Assembly: GCF_903645295.1 (NCBI RefSeq)
Contig: NZ_CAHJXM010000001.1
Coordinates: 1,923,501 to 1,987,500, forward strand
Reading direction: 5' to 3'
DNA length: 64,000 nucleotides
DNA from: Bacillus sp. Marseille-Q1617
GTDB lineage: Bacteria; Bacillota; Bacilli; Bacillales; Bacillaceae_B
The translations under genes and the position numbers were made by a program. Positions within the stretch are counted from its first letter, which is position 1, and each line of letters begins with the position of its first letter. A model generated the notes under the pieces. That model searched no databases. It was not told the origin of the DNA and worked only from the letters and a program-made list of their open reading frames with translations. Positions 35,025 to 44,201 of this stretch are shown here, piece by piece.

Positions 35025-37124
35025 ATGAATGAATATAAACTTCAGGGCCTTACATGCGGCAACTGTGCGAGGGAAATGGAGGAGAGAATTAATCAATTAG
35101 AAAACGGAGAGGGATCAAGAATCCTTTATAACAGCAGTAAGCTGGTGTTAAGTGATGGAGTCGACATGCATAAGGTTGAAAAAATTCTTTCATCGGACGG
35201 AGCGGCAATTATGAAAGAAAATCCTGATGCTCATTCTGACCAGGGTCACGCACATGACCATTCCCATACCAGCAGTGATAAAATGAAAATCCTGATCGGC
35301 TTGTCGGCGATCATTTTCTTTTCAGCTATATATGTAGACACTCAATTGAATAATATCGTGCCTGTAATCATGTACCTTACAGCCGCAGCCACAAGTGGTT
35401 ATCCTACTTTTATCAAAGGTGCGAAAAATCTGCTCAATTTGAAATTCAATATAGATACATTGATGACTATTGCTTTAATAGGCGCTTTTTCCATTGGTGA
35501 ATGGAAAGAAGGAACACTTGTTGCGATCCTATTTGGCATCAACGAACTGCTTGAAGGCTTAGGAATGGAAAAAGCAAGGAAGTCCATGGAAGAACTTCTC
35601 AAAGTGGCTCCGAAAGAAGCGATCCTGATTGAAAACGGACAAGAAAGCGTAGTACCGATCAGTTCCTTGAGTGTTGGGGATTTGGTGCTGGTGAAATCCG
35701 GTCAGAAGATTCCATCCGACGGGATTGTGGCTACCGGTAAAAGTTCTGTAAACGAAGCTGCCATTACAGGTGAGGCGATGCCTGTGGAAAAAGAAAAGGA
35801 TGAAAAAGTATTCGGTGGAAGTATTACCAACGAAGGGGTCCTAAAAGTAACAATTACGAAAGAATATCAAGATTCATCTCTTGCAAAAATTCTTCATTTG
35901 GTAGAAGAAGCACAGGAAACCAAAACCCCGACCGAGCAATTTATTAATCGCTTTGCCAAATACTATACACCCATCATTATGGTGATATCTGCTCTTGTAA
36001 TGATCATCCCTCCACTCCTATTAAGTGGAGAATGGGGATTCTGGTTTTACCAAGGACTGGCTGTTCTCATCGTGGGCTGTCCATGTGCACTGATCCTGTC
36101 CTCTCCGATTGCGATTGTTTCGGGGATTGCCCGGAATGCTAAAAATGGAATCCTTATCAAAGGCGGGGTATTCCTTGAACAGCTTGGAAAGATTGATACC
36201 GTAGCATTTGATAAAACTGGTACACTGACTAAGGGGCATCCTTATGTAGAGAAAATGGTTGTTTTTGATGAAGAAAACTTTCTCCATGTGGCGGGTTCAG
36301 TTGAAAAATCTTCATCACACCCAGTTGCAAAAGCAGTGATGGAAAAAGTGAACGGTCAAAAAATTTCTCTTGCAGAGCCTGAAGAAATCAGCACGATATC
36401 TGGTCAAGGAGTATCTGCAGTCATTGAAGGTAAATCATACAAGGTAGGAAATGAAAAAAGTATTGCCTTCACATTACCTTCTGATATTTCAGAACACATC
36501 AATGCTTTAAAAAGTGAAGGATATACACTGGTGATTGTTTCGAGTGAAGAAAAAGTGTTGGGCATCTTTGGCATCACTGATGAAATCAGGGATGAAAGTA
36601 AAGAAATTATAGATGAGCTTTATTCAGCCGGAATCAAACATACCGTGATGCTTACAGGTGATCACAATAAAACGGCTGAAAAAGTTGCAAAGCAAGTCGG
36701 GTTGACGAATTACTATGCAGGTCTGCTTCCAGATGAAAAGGTGGCAAAAGTGAAAGAACTGACTGCAAGCGGAAAGGTTGCCATGGTTGGTGACGGGATA
36801 AACGATGCACCAGCATTGGCAACTGCAGACCTGGGCATTGCCATGGGTAAAGGGACTGACAGTGCAATCGAAACGGCTGATATTGTCTTGATGCAGGATC
36901 ATCTGGGAAAGCTGCCTTCAGCCATTAAAATATCAAAGAGAGTGAATAAAATCATCAAATTGAATATCTCACTTGCGCTCGGTCTGAAATTGATTGCCTT
37001 ATTTCTGACAATCCCTGGCCTGCTGACACTCTGGATCGCCATATTGTCTGATATGGGAGCAACGATTTTAGTCACCTTGATCAGCTTAACTGTCATGGTG
37101 GGGGAGAAGAAGGAATCTCTCTAA
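35025..37124 (+). CDS. cadA: Cd/Zn/Pb-exporting P-type ATPase
   Basis: 699 residues from MNEYKLQGLTCGNC, GGGGG upstream. The HMA domain holds Cys11 and Cys14; a His-rich linker HSDQGHAHDHSHTSSDK follows. P1B motifs: TGEAMP, CPC at 352-354 in the membrane, phosphorylation site DKTGT with Asp396, and GDGINDAP with Asp590. HMA plus CPC plus His linker fits Zn/Cd/Pb export. Cotranscribed with the ArsR-family repressor. It protects against excess metal at the cytoplasmic membrane. Confidence 0.95.
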   Translation: MNEYKLQGLTCGNCAREMEERINQLENGEGSRILYNSSKLVLSDGVDMHKVEKILSSDGAAIMKENPDAHSDQGHAHDHSHTSSDKMKILIGLSAIIFFSAIYVDTQLNNIVPVIMYLTAAATSGYPTFIKGAKNLLNLKFNIDTLMTIALIGAFSIGEWKEGTLVAILFGINELLEGLGMEKARKSMEELLKVAPKEAILIENGQESVVPISSLSVGDLVLVKSGQKIPSDGIVATGKSSVNEAAITGEAMPVEKEKDEKVFGGSITNEGVLKVTITKEYQDSSLAKILHLVEEAQETKTPTEQFINRFAKYYTPIIMVISALVMIIPPLLLSGEWGFWFYQGLAVLIVGCPCALILSSPIAIVSGIARNAKNGILIKGGVFLEQLGKIDTVAFDKTGTLTKGHPYVEKMVVFDEENFLHVAGSVEKSSSHPVAKAVMEKVNGQKISLAEPEEISTISGQGVSAVIEGKSYKVGNEKSIAFTLPSDISEHINALKSEGYTLVIVSSEEKVLGIFGITDEIRDESKEIIDELYSAGIKHTVMLTGDHNKTAEKVAKQVGLTNYYAGLLPDEKVAKVKELTASGKVAMVGDGINDAPALATADLGIAMGKGTDSAIETADIVLMQDHLGKLPSAIKISKRVNKIIKLNISLALGLKLIALFLTIPGLLTLWIAILSDMGATILVTLISLTVMVGEKKESL

Positions 37125-37194
37125 CGAGATAGCATGAGCTTCGCATAATGTTCACACGTTTCCATACAAAATACAAGTTGAAAGAGTTACAATA

Positions 37195-37353
37195 ATGATA
37201 AACGTTCCAAGGAGGTTGAAGGCTATTTTAAATCTACTATTGGGATACATCATTTTATCCATACCTGCACTACTCGTTGTTTTATTTTTCAAGCGTAAAT
37301 CGAAAAAAGAACTAGAGGACTTAGAGGAAAATGAGTATACCTCAAGACATTGA
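37195..37353 (+). CDS. Small single-pass membrane protein
   Basis: Reads MINVPRRLKAILNLLLGYII from an ATG without ribosome site, 52 residues in all. An AAGGAGG at 37,209-37,215 lies inside the frame; the in-frame TTG abutting it is too close, so the true start may be a non-standard codon at about 37,225. One helix (LLGYIILSIPALLVVLFF) then KRKSKKELEDLEENEY. Lies 70 bases after cadA and before a terminator, so it could belong to the metal operon. No family recognised. Confidence 0.5.
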   Translation: MINVPRRLKAILNLLLGYIILSIPALLVVLFFKRKSKKELEDLEENEYTSRH

Positions 37354-37382
37354 GTAGAAAAAATGTTCAATGCCAAAAAATG

Positions 37383-37409
37383 AACCCATCCAATATTGGA
37401 TGGGTTTTT
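37383..37409. terminator. Bidirectional terminator
   Basis: Perfectly self-complementary 24 bases (AACCCATCCAAT / ATTGGATGGGTT) followed by TTT. Between the cadA side and the convergent Cys/His-rich gene. Confidence 0.85.
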
Positions 37410-37412
37410 CCA

Positions 37413-37787
37413 TTATCTGCCACAATTACATTTTTTTCCGTGATGTTCGCGGTGTTTATGACAATGACATTTATGATGTTTCATGCAGTCACAGCCACCA
37501 TGATGATGTTCTTTCTTGCATCCGCACTTGCTGTGATCTTTTTTGCACCCGCATGTATCCCCATCATGATGATGATGATCTTTTCTGTGGCAATTGCAGG
37601 AATGAGAATCCTTGATTTTGAAACATTTTTGTTCAACGGCTTCACGTCTTCTGGAGTGCCTGCAGTGATCATGGTCGTAGTCGTCATCATAGTGCGAGCA
37701 GTGGATAAACATCAAGTTATCCCAGAAATTGCAGCGGTTGTGTCTTCTTCTTTTTCTGTTGCAGTCATGAAAATATGGAAACCACAT
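37413..37787 (-). CDS. Cysteine- and histidine-rich protein
   Basis: 124 residues; AGGGGG lies seven bases before the ATG, and a terminator follows, so this minus-strand frame is preferred to the overlapping plus-strand frames. It holds 17 Cys and 24 His, a third of the protein, with repeated CxC modules (HSCNCHRK, DTCGCKKDH, KCGCKKEHHH, CDCMKHHKCHCHKH, KKCNCGR) and Asp/His clusters near residue 35-45. No signal peptide. Composition predicts binding of many soft or borderline metal ions. Its place beside a Cd/Zn export operon supports a metal buffer; a metal-rich spore-coat protein is the main alternative. Confidence 0.75.
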   Translation of the reverse strand: MWFPYFHDCNRKRRRHNRCNFWDNLMFIHCSHYDDDYDHDHCRHSRRREAVEQKCFKIKDSHSCNCHRKDHHHHDGDTCGCKKDHSKCGCKKEHHHGGCDCMKHHKCHCHKHREHHGKKCNCGR

Positions 37788-37818
37788 ATTATTTCCCCCT
37801 AACTCCGCGTATTTGCCA

Positions 37819-37852
37819 GAGGTAATACCTCGACTTAGTACATTCTATGTAC
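37819..37852. promoter_or_regulatory. Two adjacent palindromes upstream of the Cys/His-rich gene
   Basis: GAGGTAATACCTC (37,819-37,831) and GTACATTCTATGTAC (37,838-37,852) are perfect dyads 32-65 bases before the Cys/His-rich gene's ATG. Spacing suits operators or a MerR-type promoter element. No -35/-10 pair is obvious. Confidence 0.45.
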
Positions 37853-38070
37853 CTTTGTCCATTTGGTATGGACGAGCGCCCGGATTACGGGAGATTTTTA
37901 CACTTGATGGGGGTTTATGTCTTATATCAGAGCATTAAGTTGGAGCTCCTTTCGACTATTGTTTATATAGATTGAGATGATATAATTCTATACTTGGATA
38001 AGGTATAAGAGATTTATATATATATAAGTTTGAAAGAACACATTAAAACTATTGGAAGGGTATGATTGAA

Positions 38071-39489
38071 ATGAATAGAAGAGTACTAGGCATTAGTATT
38101 ATTCTGTTTCTGTTAATTGCATCTTTTTCCCTTTTTGCAAAAGGGAAATGGGTTGAAAATGATTCTAAGGCAGTTGTAAAAGTAGAGGAAAAAGAACTAA
38201 GTGATTTCCCAGGATTAAATCTGGAGACAAAGACCAAAGAGGGGGAGCTTTTTACATCTTCAATTGCTACACCATACACGAAAAGTGATGCACTTAATAG
38301 CCAAATCAATGCTTGGATCCAGAAAAAACAGAATGAGTTTATGAAAGATGTAAAAATGAATGAAGCATATCTCAGTAAAGATAAACGTGCACATTTGAAC
38401 ATACATATTGATACATCTAAGGTTAACGACAACATTTATAGTTTCAACTTGGAATCTTACCAATATACAGGGGGAGCAAATGGCAAGACAGAGATTCAGC
38501 CATTTACTATCAACTTAGAAACTGAAAAGGTTCTTACATTGCGGCATGTAGTTAAAGACAACACTGAGAGGAAGATTGCTTCTCTTGTTAAAAAAGAAAT
38601 AATGGCAGATAGCAACATAGCCATGTATGTATTTGAGGATATTTTGAATGAAACTTTAAAAGACACCGGCAAATGGAAATGGTCGATAAATAAAGACGGA
38701 TTCACTCTCTATTTTGATGAGTATGAAATTGCTGCGGGAGCCGCTGGTCCAGTCAACATCGAAATACCTATTGAAAAAATGGCACCCTATCTTAATGAAG
38801 AAATCCTGGAAGGGTTAAAAGAGAAGGCGGAAGATGAACTTCCTGAAGAATTCACTCCTGATATCGTTGATCTTGATGCGGATAAAAAAGTTGTAGCCTT
38901 AACTTTCGACGACGGGCCCCACCCAAAGGTAACACCTGCAATACTCTCCACTTTGGATAAATTTGATGCAAAAGCAACATTTTTTATGCTGGGTAACCAA
39001 GCAGGGTATTATCCTTCAGTTGCACAGGAAGTAGCGCAGCAAGGACATGAAATCGGTAATCATACGACGAGCCATATGGATCTCACCAATCTCAATAAAG
39101 AAGAAATAATTAAAGAAATCGAAGCCTCAAATGAACTGATCAAAATGGCCAGCGGTCAAACCCCGTCTGTTTTTCGACCTCCATATGGAGCATATAATCA
39201 GGACGTAAAAGACTATATAAAGGAAAATAAAACACCTTTAGTTTTATGGTCTGTTGATTCACTTGATTGGCAGTCACGTAATGCAAATGAGGTGAATAAA
39301 AAGGTGAAAGAAGAAGTTGTATCAGGGTCCATTATCTTATTGCATGACATTCACCCATCAACAGCCAAAGCACTGCCTGAGCTGCTCGAAAGCTTGGAAA
39401 GTGAAGGATACCAATTCATTACCGTCTCCCAGCTTTTGACACTTCAGGGGCAATCGGGAGCAGGCCCTCATTACGGTAAAATTAAATAG
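38071..39489 (+). CDS. PdaC-like polysaccharide deacetylase
   Basis: 472 residues from MNRRVLGISIILFL, ten bases after GGAAGGG; the ATG at 38,062 is too close to that site. One N-terminal signal anchor, then a DUF4163/DUF3298 region (ESYQYTGGANGKTEIQPFTI), then a NodB domain: TFDDGPHPKVTPAIL, HEIGNHTTSHMDL (HxxxH metal ligands) and FRPPYGAYN. Same architecture and length as B. subtilis PdaC, which removes acetyl groups from N-acetylmuramic acid in peptidoglycan, raising lysozyme resistance. Extracellular. Confidence 0.92.
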   Translation: MNRRVLGISIILFLLIASFSLFAKGKWVENDSKAVVKVEEKELSDFPGLNLETKTKEGELFTSSIATPYTKSDALNSQINAWIQKKQNEFMKDVKMNEAYLSKDKRAHLNIHIDTSKVNDNIYSFNLESYQYTGGANGKTEIQPFTINLETEKVLTLRHVVKDNTERKIASLVKKEIMADSNIAMYVFEDILNETLKDTGKWKWSINKDGFTLYFDEYEIAAGAAGPVNIEIPIEKMAPYLNEEILEGLKEKAEDELPEEFTPDIVDLDADKKVVALTFDDGPHPKVTPAILSTLDKFDAKATFFMLGNQAGYYPSVAQEVAQQGHEIGNHTTSHMDLTNLNKEEIIKEIEASNELIKMASGQTPSVFRPPYGAYNQDVKDYIKENKTPLVLWSVDSLDWQSRNANEVNKKVKEEVVSGSIILLHDIHPSTAKALPELLESLESEGYQFITVSQLLTLQGQSGAGPHYGKIK

Positions 39490-39496
39490 ATTGAAG

Positions 39497-39528
39497 AAGG
39501 CGCATTTATCTATGAATGCGTCTTTTTT
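39497..39528 (+). terminator. Rho-independent terminator
   Basis: Arms AAGGCGCATTTA / TGAATGCGTCTT with two G-T pairs, six T. Ends the deacetylase gene. Confidence 0.85.
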
Positions 39529-39686
39529 ACGTAAGGGGGAAATTATTCCCTGACTTTGATTAAATATTCTTAATACTTGATAGATTAATATGATAGAATG
39601 ACAACTGGTTATAGCTTCCAATACATACTCATCCTGATGGAAACTAATAGTAGCTCCAGGGAAAAAAGAAAGGGGGAGAACGGCCA

Positions 39687-40055
39687 GTGACAGAATGGAC
39701 TCTCACCTCAGCATTTATGCTGTTAATATTTCTCATCGGTGATAGGATCGAAAAGAGGATTAAAAAAAATCAGCCTTCAACAGAAAAAAAGTCATTGCAT
39801 CCTATACAAAAAGTGTGCGAAGGGATGCTGCTGGCTCTAATAGGGGGAGGTGCGTTCTACTTTGGTTTTACAAATGAAGACATTATAAGTTCTGAGCTTT
39901 ACTTTCTTAGCGCAGCTGTTATATTTTTCAGCCTTAGTGCGTGGATGGAATGGAAGCTTGACCAGAAAAAGAAGATTCCGCTTCTCACACTTCTTCAGTT
40001 AGGCACCTCATTGTCCATACTGATTGTCGTATGCGTAATTGAGATTGCTGTTTGA
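39687..40055 (+). CDS. DUF4181-like small membrane protein
   Basis: 122 residues from GTG, AAAGGGGGAG upstream at ten bases. Four hydrophobic segments: TSAFMLLIFLIGDRI, GMLLALIGGGAFYFGF, YFLSAAVIFFSLSAW and LLQLGTSLSILIVVCVIEI. The pattern resembles DUF4181 membrane proteins of Bacillus; the match is tentative. Function unknown. Preceded by 200 bases with no other gene and followed by a strong shared terminator. Confidence 0.65.
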   Translation: MTEWTLTSAFMLLIFLIGDRIEKRIKKNQPSTEKKSLHPIQKVCEGMLLALIGGGAFYFGFTNEDIISSELYFLSAAVIFFSLSAWMEWKLDQKKKIPLLTLLQLGTSLSILIVVCVIEIAV

Positions 40056-40141
40056 TGATTGTCCATAACGACTTAAAGTCGCCAATATATGAGGCGTAAC
40101 GAATGGAGAGACATTCAAAGTAATAGGAATTCAGTAAATAG

Positions 40142-40179
40142 TTTTTATAGAAGCCCTTTTTCCAGGGCTTCTATAAAAA
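40142..40179. terminator. Bidirectional terminator
   Basis: Perfect 16-bp stem TTTTTATAGAAGCCCT / AGGGCTTCTATAAAAA, six-base loop, T and A tails on both sides. Serves both convergent genes. Confidence 0.9.
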
Positions 40180-40190
40180 TTTGATATTTT

Positions 40191-40739
40191 CTATCTTTTT
40201 CGTTTCCACTCGTCATGAAGCATTCCGTACACTACATGATCAACATAATGATCATAAAGCCATTCTGCCTGCCTGATAATGCCTTCTTCCACAAAACCAA
40301 GCCGCTCAGGTATGCTTCTGCTTTTCTTGTTCTCTTTAGCTGCCCTGATATCGACTTTATTTAGGTTATGATACTCAAAAGCGTAATCCGTCAATGCTTT
40401 TGCAACTCTCGTCATGATGCCGTTTCCTTGGTAGTCCTGATGGAGCCAATAACCGATATAGGCTGTTTTATTTGACCAATCAATTGAATTATATCCAGCT
40501 GTCCCGACCATTTTCCCTTTATATAGAATGACGGTATTCATGCTTTTGTTTTCAGCATAGCTCCTCATGCAGCTTTGAATGAATTGCTTAGTATCATCTT
40601 CTTTCTTTGTGTAATCCAACCAGCCCAGCCACTCTTTTAAATGGTTTCTGGCAGCATCCACCAGTTGAAACATCTCGTGTGTATCATTCAAGTCCACCAG
40701 TTTTAAAGATAATTCTTCATCAATCTTATGTAGAAACAT
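40191..40739 (-). CDS. GNAT acetyltransferase, RimL-like
   Basis: 182 residues; the ATG is preceded by GGGGG on the minus strand. EELSLKLVDLNDTHEMFQLV, NKTAYIGYWLHQDYQGNGIM (acetyl-CoA loop) and the RSIPERLGFVEEGIIRQAEW signature match the YdaF/RimL branch, which includes Bacillus ribosomal-protein Ser acetyltransferases. Monocistronic. Confidence 0.9.
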   Translation of the reverse strand: MFLHKIDEELSLKLVDLNDTHEMFQLVDAARNHLKEWLGWLDYTKKEDDTKQFIQSCMRSYAENKSMNTVILYKGKMVGTAGYNSIDWSNKTAYIGYWLHQDYQGNGIMTRVAKALTDYAFEYHNLNKVDIRAAKENKKSRSIPERLGFVEEGIIRQAEWLYDHYVDHVVYGMLHDEWKRKR

Positions 40740-40873
40740 GATCTACACCCCCATATAGTAATATTGTATAATTTTACTATATGAATAGAAAAAATTCTCG
40801 GATAATTTTAAAAATATGATCCAAGCCTTCACATAGGCATTAAAGAGTATTAAAACCACATTAAAAACGAGGG

Positions 40874-41338
40874 ATGAAAATGGACATCTATGAATTAAGT
40901 GAGCGGAAGGATTTATTTGAAGAAGCAGTCAATGCTTTTTGGAAACAATGGGGAAGCGAAGAAAGCTACCATTTTTATAAGGATTGTATGCTGCGTTCGT
41001 GTGAAACGGATGAGGAGATACCCAGGTTTTATATAGCTGTAGAAAATGGGGGAGTCATTGGTACTTTTGCTATCTTACGCAATGATATTAACAGCCGTCA
41101 GGACCTGACTCCCTGGCTTGCTTGTTTATACGTAGACCCTGAATTCCGCGGCAAGGGGTTGGGTTCACAGTTTCTGCAGTATGCTTTAGATGAGACGGCT
41201 CGAAAAGGGTTTAAAAAACTTTATCTGGCAACAGATATTGACGGTTACTATGAAAAATATCAATGGAAACATACAACTGAAGCTTTCGGATTAGGAGGAA
41301 GTTCAATAAAGGTATATGAGAAATCAACAATGAATTGA
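40874..41338 (+). CDS. GNAT acetyltransferase
   Basis: 154 residues, GAGGGATG upstream. ERKDLFEEAVNAFWKQWGSE at the N-terminus and LYVDPEFRGKGLGSQFLQYA as the acetyl-CoA loop; the C-terminal part KLYLATDIDGYYEKYQWKH is typical of a Bacillus GNAT group. First of three consecutive GNAT genes; its stop overlaps an in-frame upstream extension of the next. Confidence 0.88.
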   Translation: MKMDIYELSERKDLFEEAVNAFWKQWGSEESYHFYKDCMLRSCETDEEIPRFYIAVENGGVIGTFAILRNDINSRQDLTPWLACLYVDPEFRGKGLGSQFLQYALDETARKGFKKLYLATDIDGYYEKYQWKHTTEAFGLGGSSIKVYEKSTMN

Positions 41339-41376
41339 TACCTAAGGTTATTCCTTTATTATGTGGAGGTTATTCT

Positions 41377-41814
41377 ATGAAGAATATACATTGGGGAGAA
41401 CAAAAAGATTTAAATGAATTAGTACATATTGATAATGAAACAATCGGTAGTGATCATAGACGTGCAGAAATTGAAATAGCGATCAAACATCAGCAATGTT
41501 TAGTCTGCAAAATGGATGGAGAGGCTGCTGCCTTTCTTCTATTTAACAGGCATTTCTTTGATCAGGTTTTTATATCTTTGGTCGTTGTCCATCCCTTACA
41601 TCGAAATAAAGGGCTGGCAAGAGCACTGATTTCAGCGTTTGAAGAAGAGTTCTCCGGAGAAAAGATTTTTTCTTCTACAAATCAATCAAACGACATCATG
41701 CATCACCTTTTCTATACTATGGGCTATAAGAAAAGCGGTTTTGTTGACAATCTTGATGAAGGAGATCCGGAAATCATCTATGTTAAAAAAGGATTAGGCA
41801 GGCACGGCTTATGA
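41377..41814 (+). CDS. GNAT acetyltransferase
   Basis: 145 residues from MKNIHWGEQKDLNE, eight bases after TGGAGG; longer in-frame starts lack such a site. VVVHPLHRNKGLARALISAF is the acetyl-CoA loop and TMGYKKSGFVDNLDEGDPEI the C-terminal signature. Middle of the GNAT triplet; its stop overlaps the next start (ATGA), so coupled translation is likely. Confidence 0.87.
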   Translation: MKNIHWGEQKDLNELVHIDNETIGSDHRRAEIEIAIKHQQCLVCKMDGEAAAFLLFNRHFFDQVFISLVVVHPLHRNKGLARALISAFEEEFSGEKIFSSTNQSNDIMHHLFYTMGYKKSGFVDNLDEGDPEIIYVKKGLGRHGL

Positions 41815-42266
41815 TAAAACGGATCGACATCAACAAGGAATCGAGCGCAAAGGAAGTATTACATCTTCAATATTTATCTTATGCAATTGAAGCTAAGTTA
41901 ATTGGATACGATGATTTGCCGCCATTAAAGGACACGCTGGCTTCAATACAGCAATCGGGAGAAACGTTCTTCGGCTATCATGATAATGAGGAATTATGGG
42001 GAGTCATTTCCTTTAAAATAGTCAACCATGTTATAGACATACACAGATTGATGGTCCATCCCAATCATTTCAGAAAAAAAGTTGCAGAAAAACTAATGTC
42101 ATACCTCGAAGTGCAGGGTAAAGAGAATGACTCTATGGTTGTTTCTACTGGAACAGATAACACGCCTGCTCTTAATTTTTATATAAAATATGGGTTTGAA
42201 ATCATGGGTGAAAAGGAAATGGAAGAAGGATTATGGATTACTACGTTCAGAAAAATACTTATGTAA
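41811..42266 (+). CDS. GNAT acetyltransferase
   Basis: 151 residues, start overlapping the previous stop. LMVHPNHFRKKVAEKLMSYL is a degenerate acetyl-CoA loop (FRKKVA instead of RxxGIG), so catalysis may be altered; TDNTPALNFYIKYGFEIMGE is normal. Third of the GNAT triplet, with the HAD gene starting 16 bases later, so four genes form one operon. Confidence 0.85.
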   Translation: MIKRIDINKESSAKEVLHLQYLSYAIEAKLIGYDDLPPLKDTLASIQQSGETFFGYHDNEELWGVISFKIVNHVIDIHRLMVHPNHFRKKVAEKLMSYLEVQGKENDSMVVSTGTDNTPALNFYIKYGFEIMGEKEMEEGLWITTFRKILM

Positions 42267-42282
42267 ACAAGGAGGAAAAGAG

Positions 42283-42900
42283 ATGGACAGTATCATTTTT
42301 GATTTGGACGGGACGATATGGGATCCAAGAAAAACGGTAGTGTTTGCATGGAATAAGGTAATTGAAAAACACGACAAAATAAATAAGGAATTGACCTCTC
42401 AGCAGTTAAAAGAAACAATGGGGCTGAAGATGCACGAAATCGGAAGAAAACTGTTTCCTGAACTAGATGCAAAAGAGCGTGAGAAATTCCTGAACACTTG
42501 CTCGGAAGTGGAGAAGGAGCATCTCAGAGAAGAAGGCGGAAGCCTTTATGATAATGTGGAAAAAGTACTGGGAAATTTGGCGAAAAAGTACAAGCTCTTT
42601 ATCGTGAGCAACTGCCAGCATGGATACATCGAAGCTTTTTATGAGTATCATAGATTGGAAAAGCACTTCATTGATTATGAAAACCCGGGGAGAACCGGTT
42701 TATCTAAAGGGGAAAATATTAAACTGATCATCGAACGTAATCATCTTAAGCAGCTGGTTTACGTGGGGGATACAGCAGGGGATCAAAAAGCGGCTCAGTC
42801 TGCCGGTATTCCCTTTGTTTATGCAAGTTATGGATTCGGTGAAGCAAAGAATTATGATTACATAATCAATTCTTTCGATGAACTGCTAGAATTGTTTTAG
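42283..42900 (+). CDS. HAD-family hydrolase
   Basis: 205 residues from MDSIIFDLDGTIWDPRK, AAGGAGG upstream at nine bases; an overlapping longer frame is rejected. HAD motif I is DLDGT (Asp nucleophile), motif II KLFIVSNCQHG, and motif IV VYVGDTAGDQKAAQSAGIPF. Cap domain of the phosphoglycolate phosphatase type. Hydrolyses a phosphomonoester. Last gene of the GNAT operon. Confidence 0.9.
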   Translation: MDSIIFDLDGTIWDPRKTVVFAWNKVIEKHDKINKELTSQQLKETMGLKMHEIGRKLFPELDAKEREKFLNTCSEVEKEHLREEGGSLYDNVEKVLGNLAKKYKLFIVSNCQHGYIEAFYEYHRLEKHFIDYENPGRTGLSKGENIKLIIERNHLKQLVYVGDTAGDQKAAQSAGIPFVYASYGFGEAKNYDYIINSFDELLELF

Positions 42901-43057
42901 GAAAGGAGAGCCGGAAGATGGAGTATTTGCTGTGATTCAAGATGATTCTCCGCAGAACTACAATTCGCGGGCATTTACACATTCTCTTGCCTATTTATTT
43001 AAGTTTTCTTATTTTGGGTAAATACTAAGAATCAGACCAAAACGAGGAGGAAACGGA

Positions 43058-43996
43058 TTGGAGAAATTATCAAATGAGTTTATGGAAGAAGTGGTGAAGG
43101 CATGCAGACCCTATACAGCACAAGGAGAAGTTATAGATCATATTCCGGGTTTGGATCAGTCACATGCAACCGATCTCGGTGTCACCATCATCACTCAAGA
43201 AGGTGAAGTTTATTCAGCAGGAGAAGATGACTACAGCTTTTCCCTTCAAAGTATTTCAAAAGTCATCATCTTATTGATTGCATTGGAAGACTTCGGAAAA
43301 GAAGTAGTCTTTCAAAAGGTCGGCATGGAGCCAACAGATGATTTCTTCAATTCAATATCCAATCTGGAAGACTATGAAGGACACCGGCCGTACAATCCAC
43401 TCATTAATTCGGGAGCGATAGCGACTGCGAGCCTGGTCAACGGATCATCTGTAAATGAACGATTTAAACGGATCTTAACCTTTCTCCAAACCATTACAGG
43501 TGACGAGAGAGTAAAGTTTAACGAAGAAGTGTATCAATCCGAAATCAAAAATGGTGCCCGTAATCGCTCACTTGCTTATTTTATGGAAAGTACCGGTGTC
43601 CTTTCGAATAAAGAAGCTGAAGAAGCACTGGATCTATATTACCGGGTGAATTCCATCGACGTCACGTCCCTTGCACTGGCAAAACTTGGCTGTTTCCTGA
43701 CCAACCACGGCAGGAGTGTCGAAACAGGTGAACAGCTGATCCAGGCCCGACACGTCCGTACTGTGAAAGCAATCATGCTTACATCAGGAATGTATAATGA
43801 ATCCGGCACTTATGCCGTTGAAGTAGGTTTTCCGCTAAAGAGCGGTGTCTCGGGAAGCATAGTAGGAGCTGTGCCGGGAAGAATGGGAATCGGCATCATC
43901 GGTCCATCCATCAACAAAAAGGGAAACAGCGTGGCAGGCGGACAAGTATTGCGCATGCTGTCTGCGAAACTGAAATTGAATATATTTCATGATTGA
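43058..43996 (+). CDS. glsA: Glutaminase A
   Basis: 312 residues from TTG, CGAGGAGG upstream. FSLQSISKVIILLIALEDFG holds the SxxK nucleophile motif, NPLINSGAIATASLV and SGVSGSIVGAVPGRMGIGII are family signatures. It hydrolyses glutamine to glutamate and ammonia, supplying nitrogen or acid tolerance in some bacteria. Length is standard for YbgJ/YlaM-type glutaminases. Monocistronic with terminator. Confidence 0.95.
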   Translation: MEKLSNEFMEEVVKACRPYTAQGEVIDHIPGLDQSHATDLGVTIITQEGEVYSAGEDDYSFSLQSISKVIILLIALEDFGKEVVFQKVGMEPTDDFFNSISNLEDYEGHRPYNPLINSGAIATASLVNGSSVNERFKRILTFLQTITGDERVKFNEEVYQSEIKNGARNRSLAYFMESTGVLSNKEAEEALDLYYRVNSIDVTSLALAKLGCFLTNHGRSVETGEQLIQARHVRTVKAIMLTSGMYNESGTYAVEVGFPLKSGVSGSIVGAVPGRMGIGIIGPSINKKGNSVAGGQVLRMLSAKLKLNIFHD

Positions 43997-44002
43997 ATGA
44001 TG

Positions 44003-44029
44003 AAGCAGCTTTCGGGCTGCTTATTTTTA
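44003..44029 (+). terminator. Rho-independent terminator
   Basis: Stem AAGCAGC / GCTGCTT and a T-rich tail. Ends glsA. Confidence 0.75.
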
Positions 44030-44201
44030 TAAGTAAGGATAGAAAGATCATTCAGTTAAAATATTCCAAATAAAAGGATATTCCCATGAATATGTTGAAA
44101 ATAATACAAGGGCTCATCACGTCGATGTAGATAGTGAATTCCCCCTGAAATCAAATTAACATATTTATTTTAAGAAATATCAATATGAATGAGGTGTATA
44201 A

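Noticed and set aside
37350..37802. 150-residue plus-strand frame opposite the Cys/His-rich gene, with several hydrophobic runs
   Set aside because: It is the antisense of CxC/His repeats (GCA/ATG-rich), has no ribosome site, and starts in the tail of the previous frame; the minus strand has AGGGGG and a terminator.
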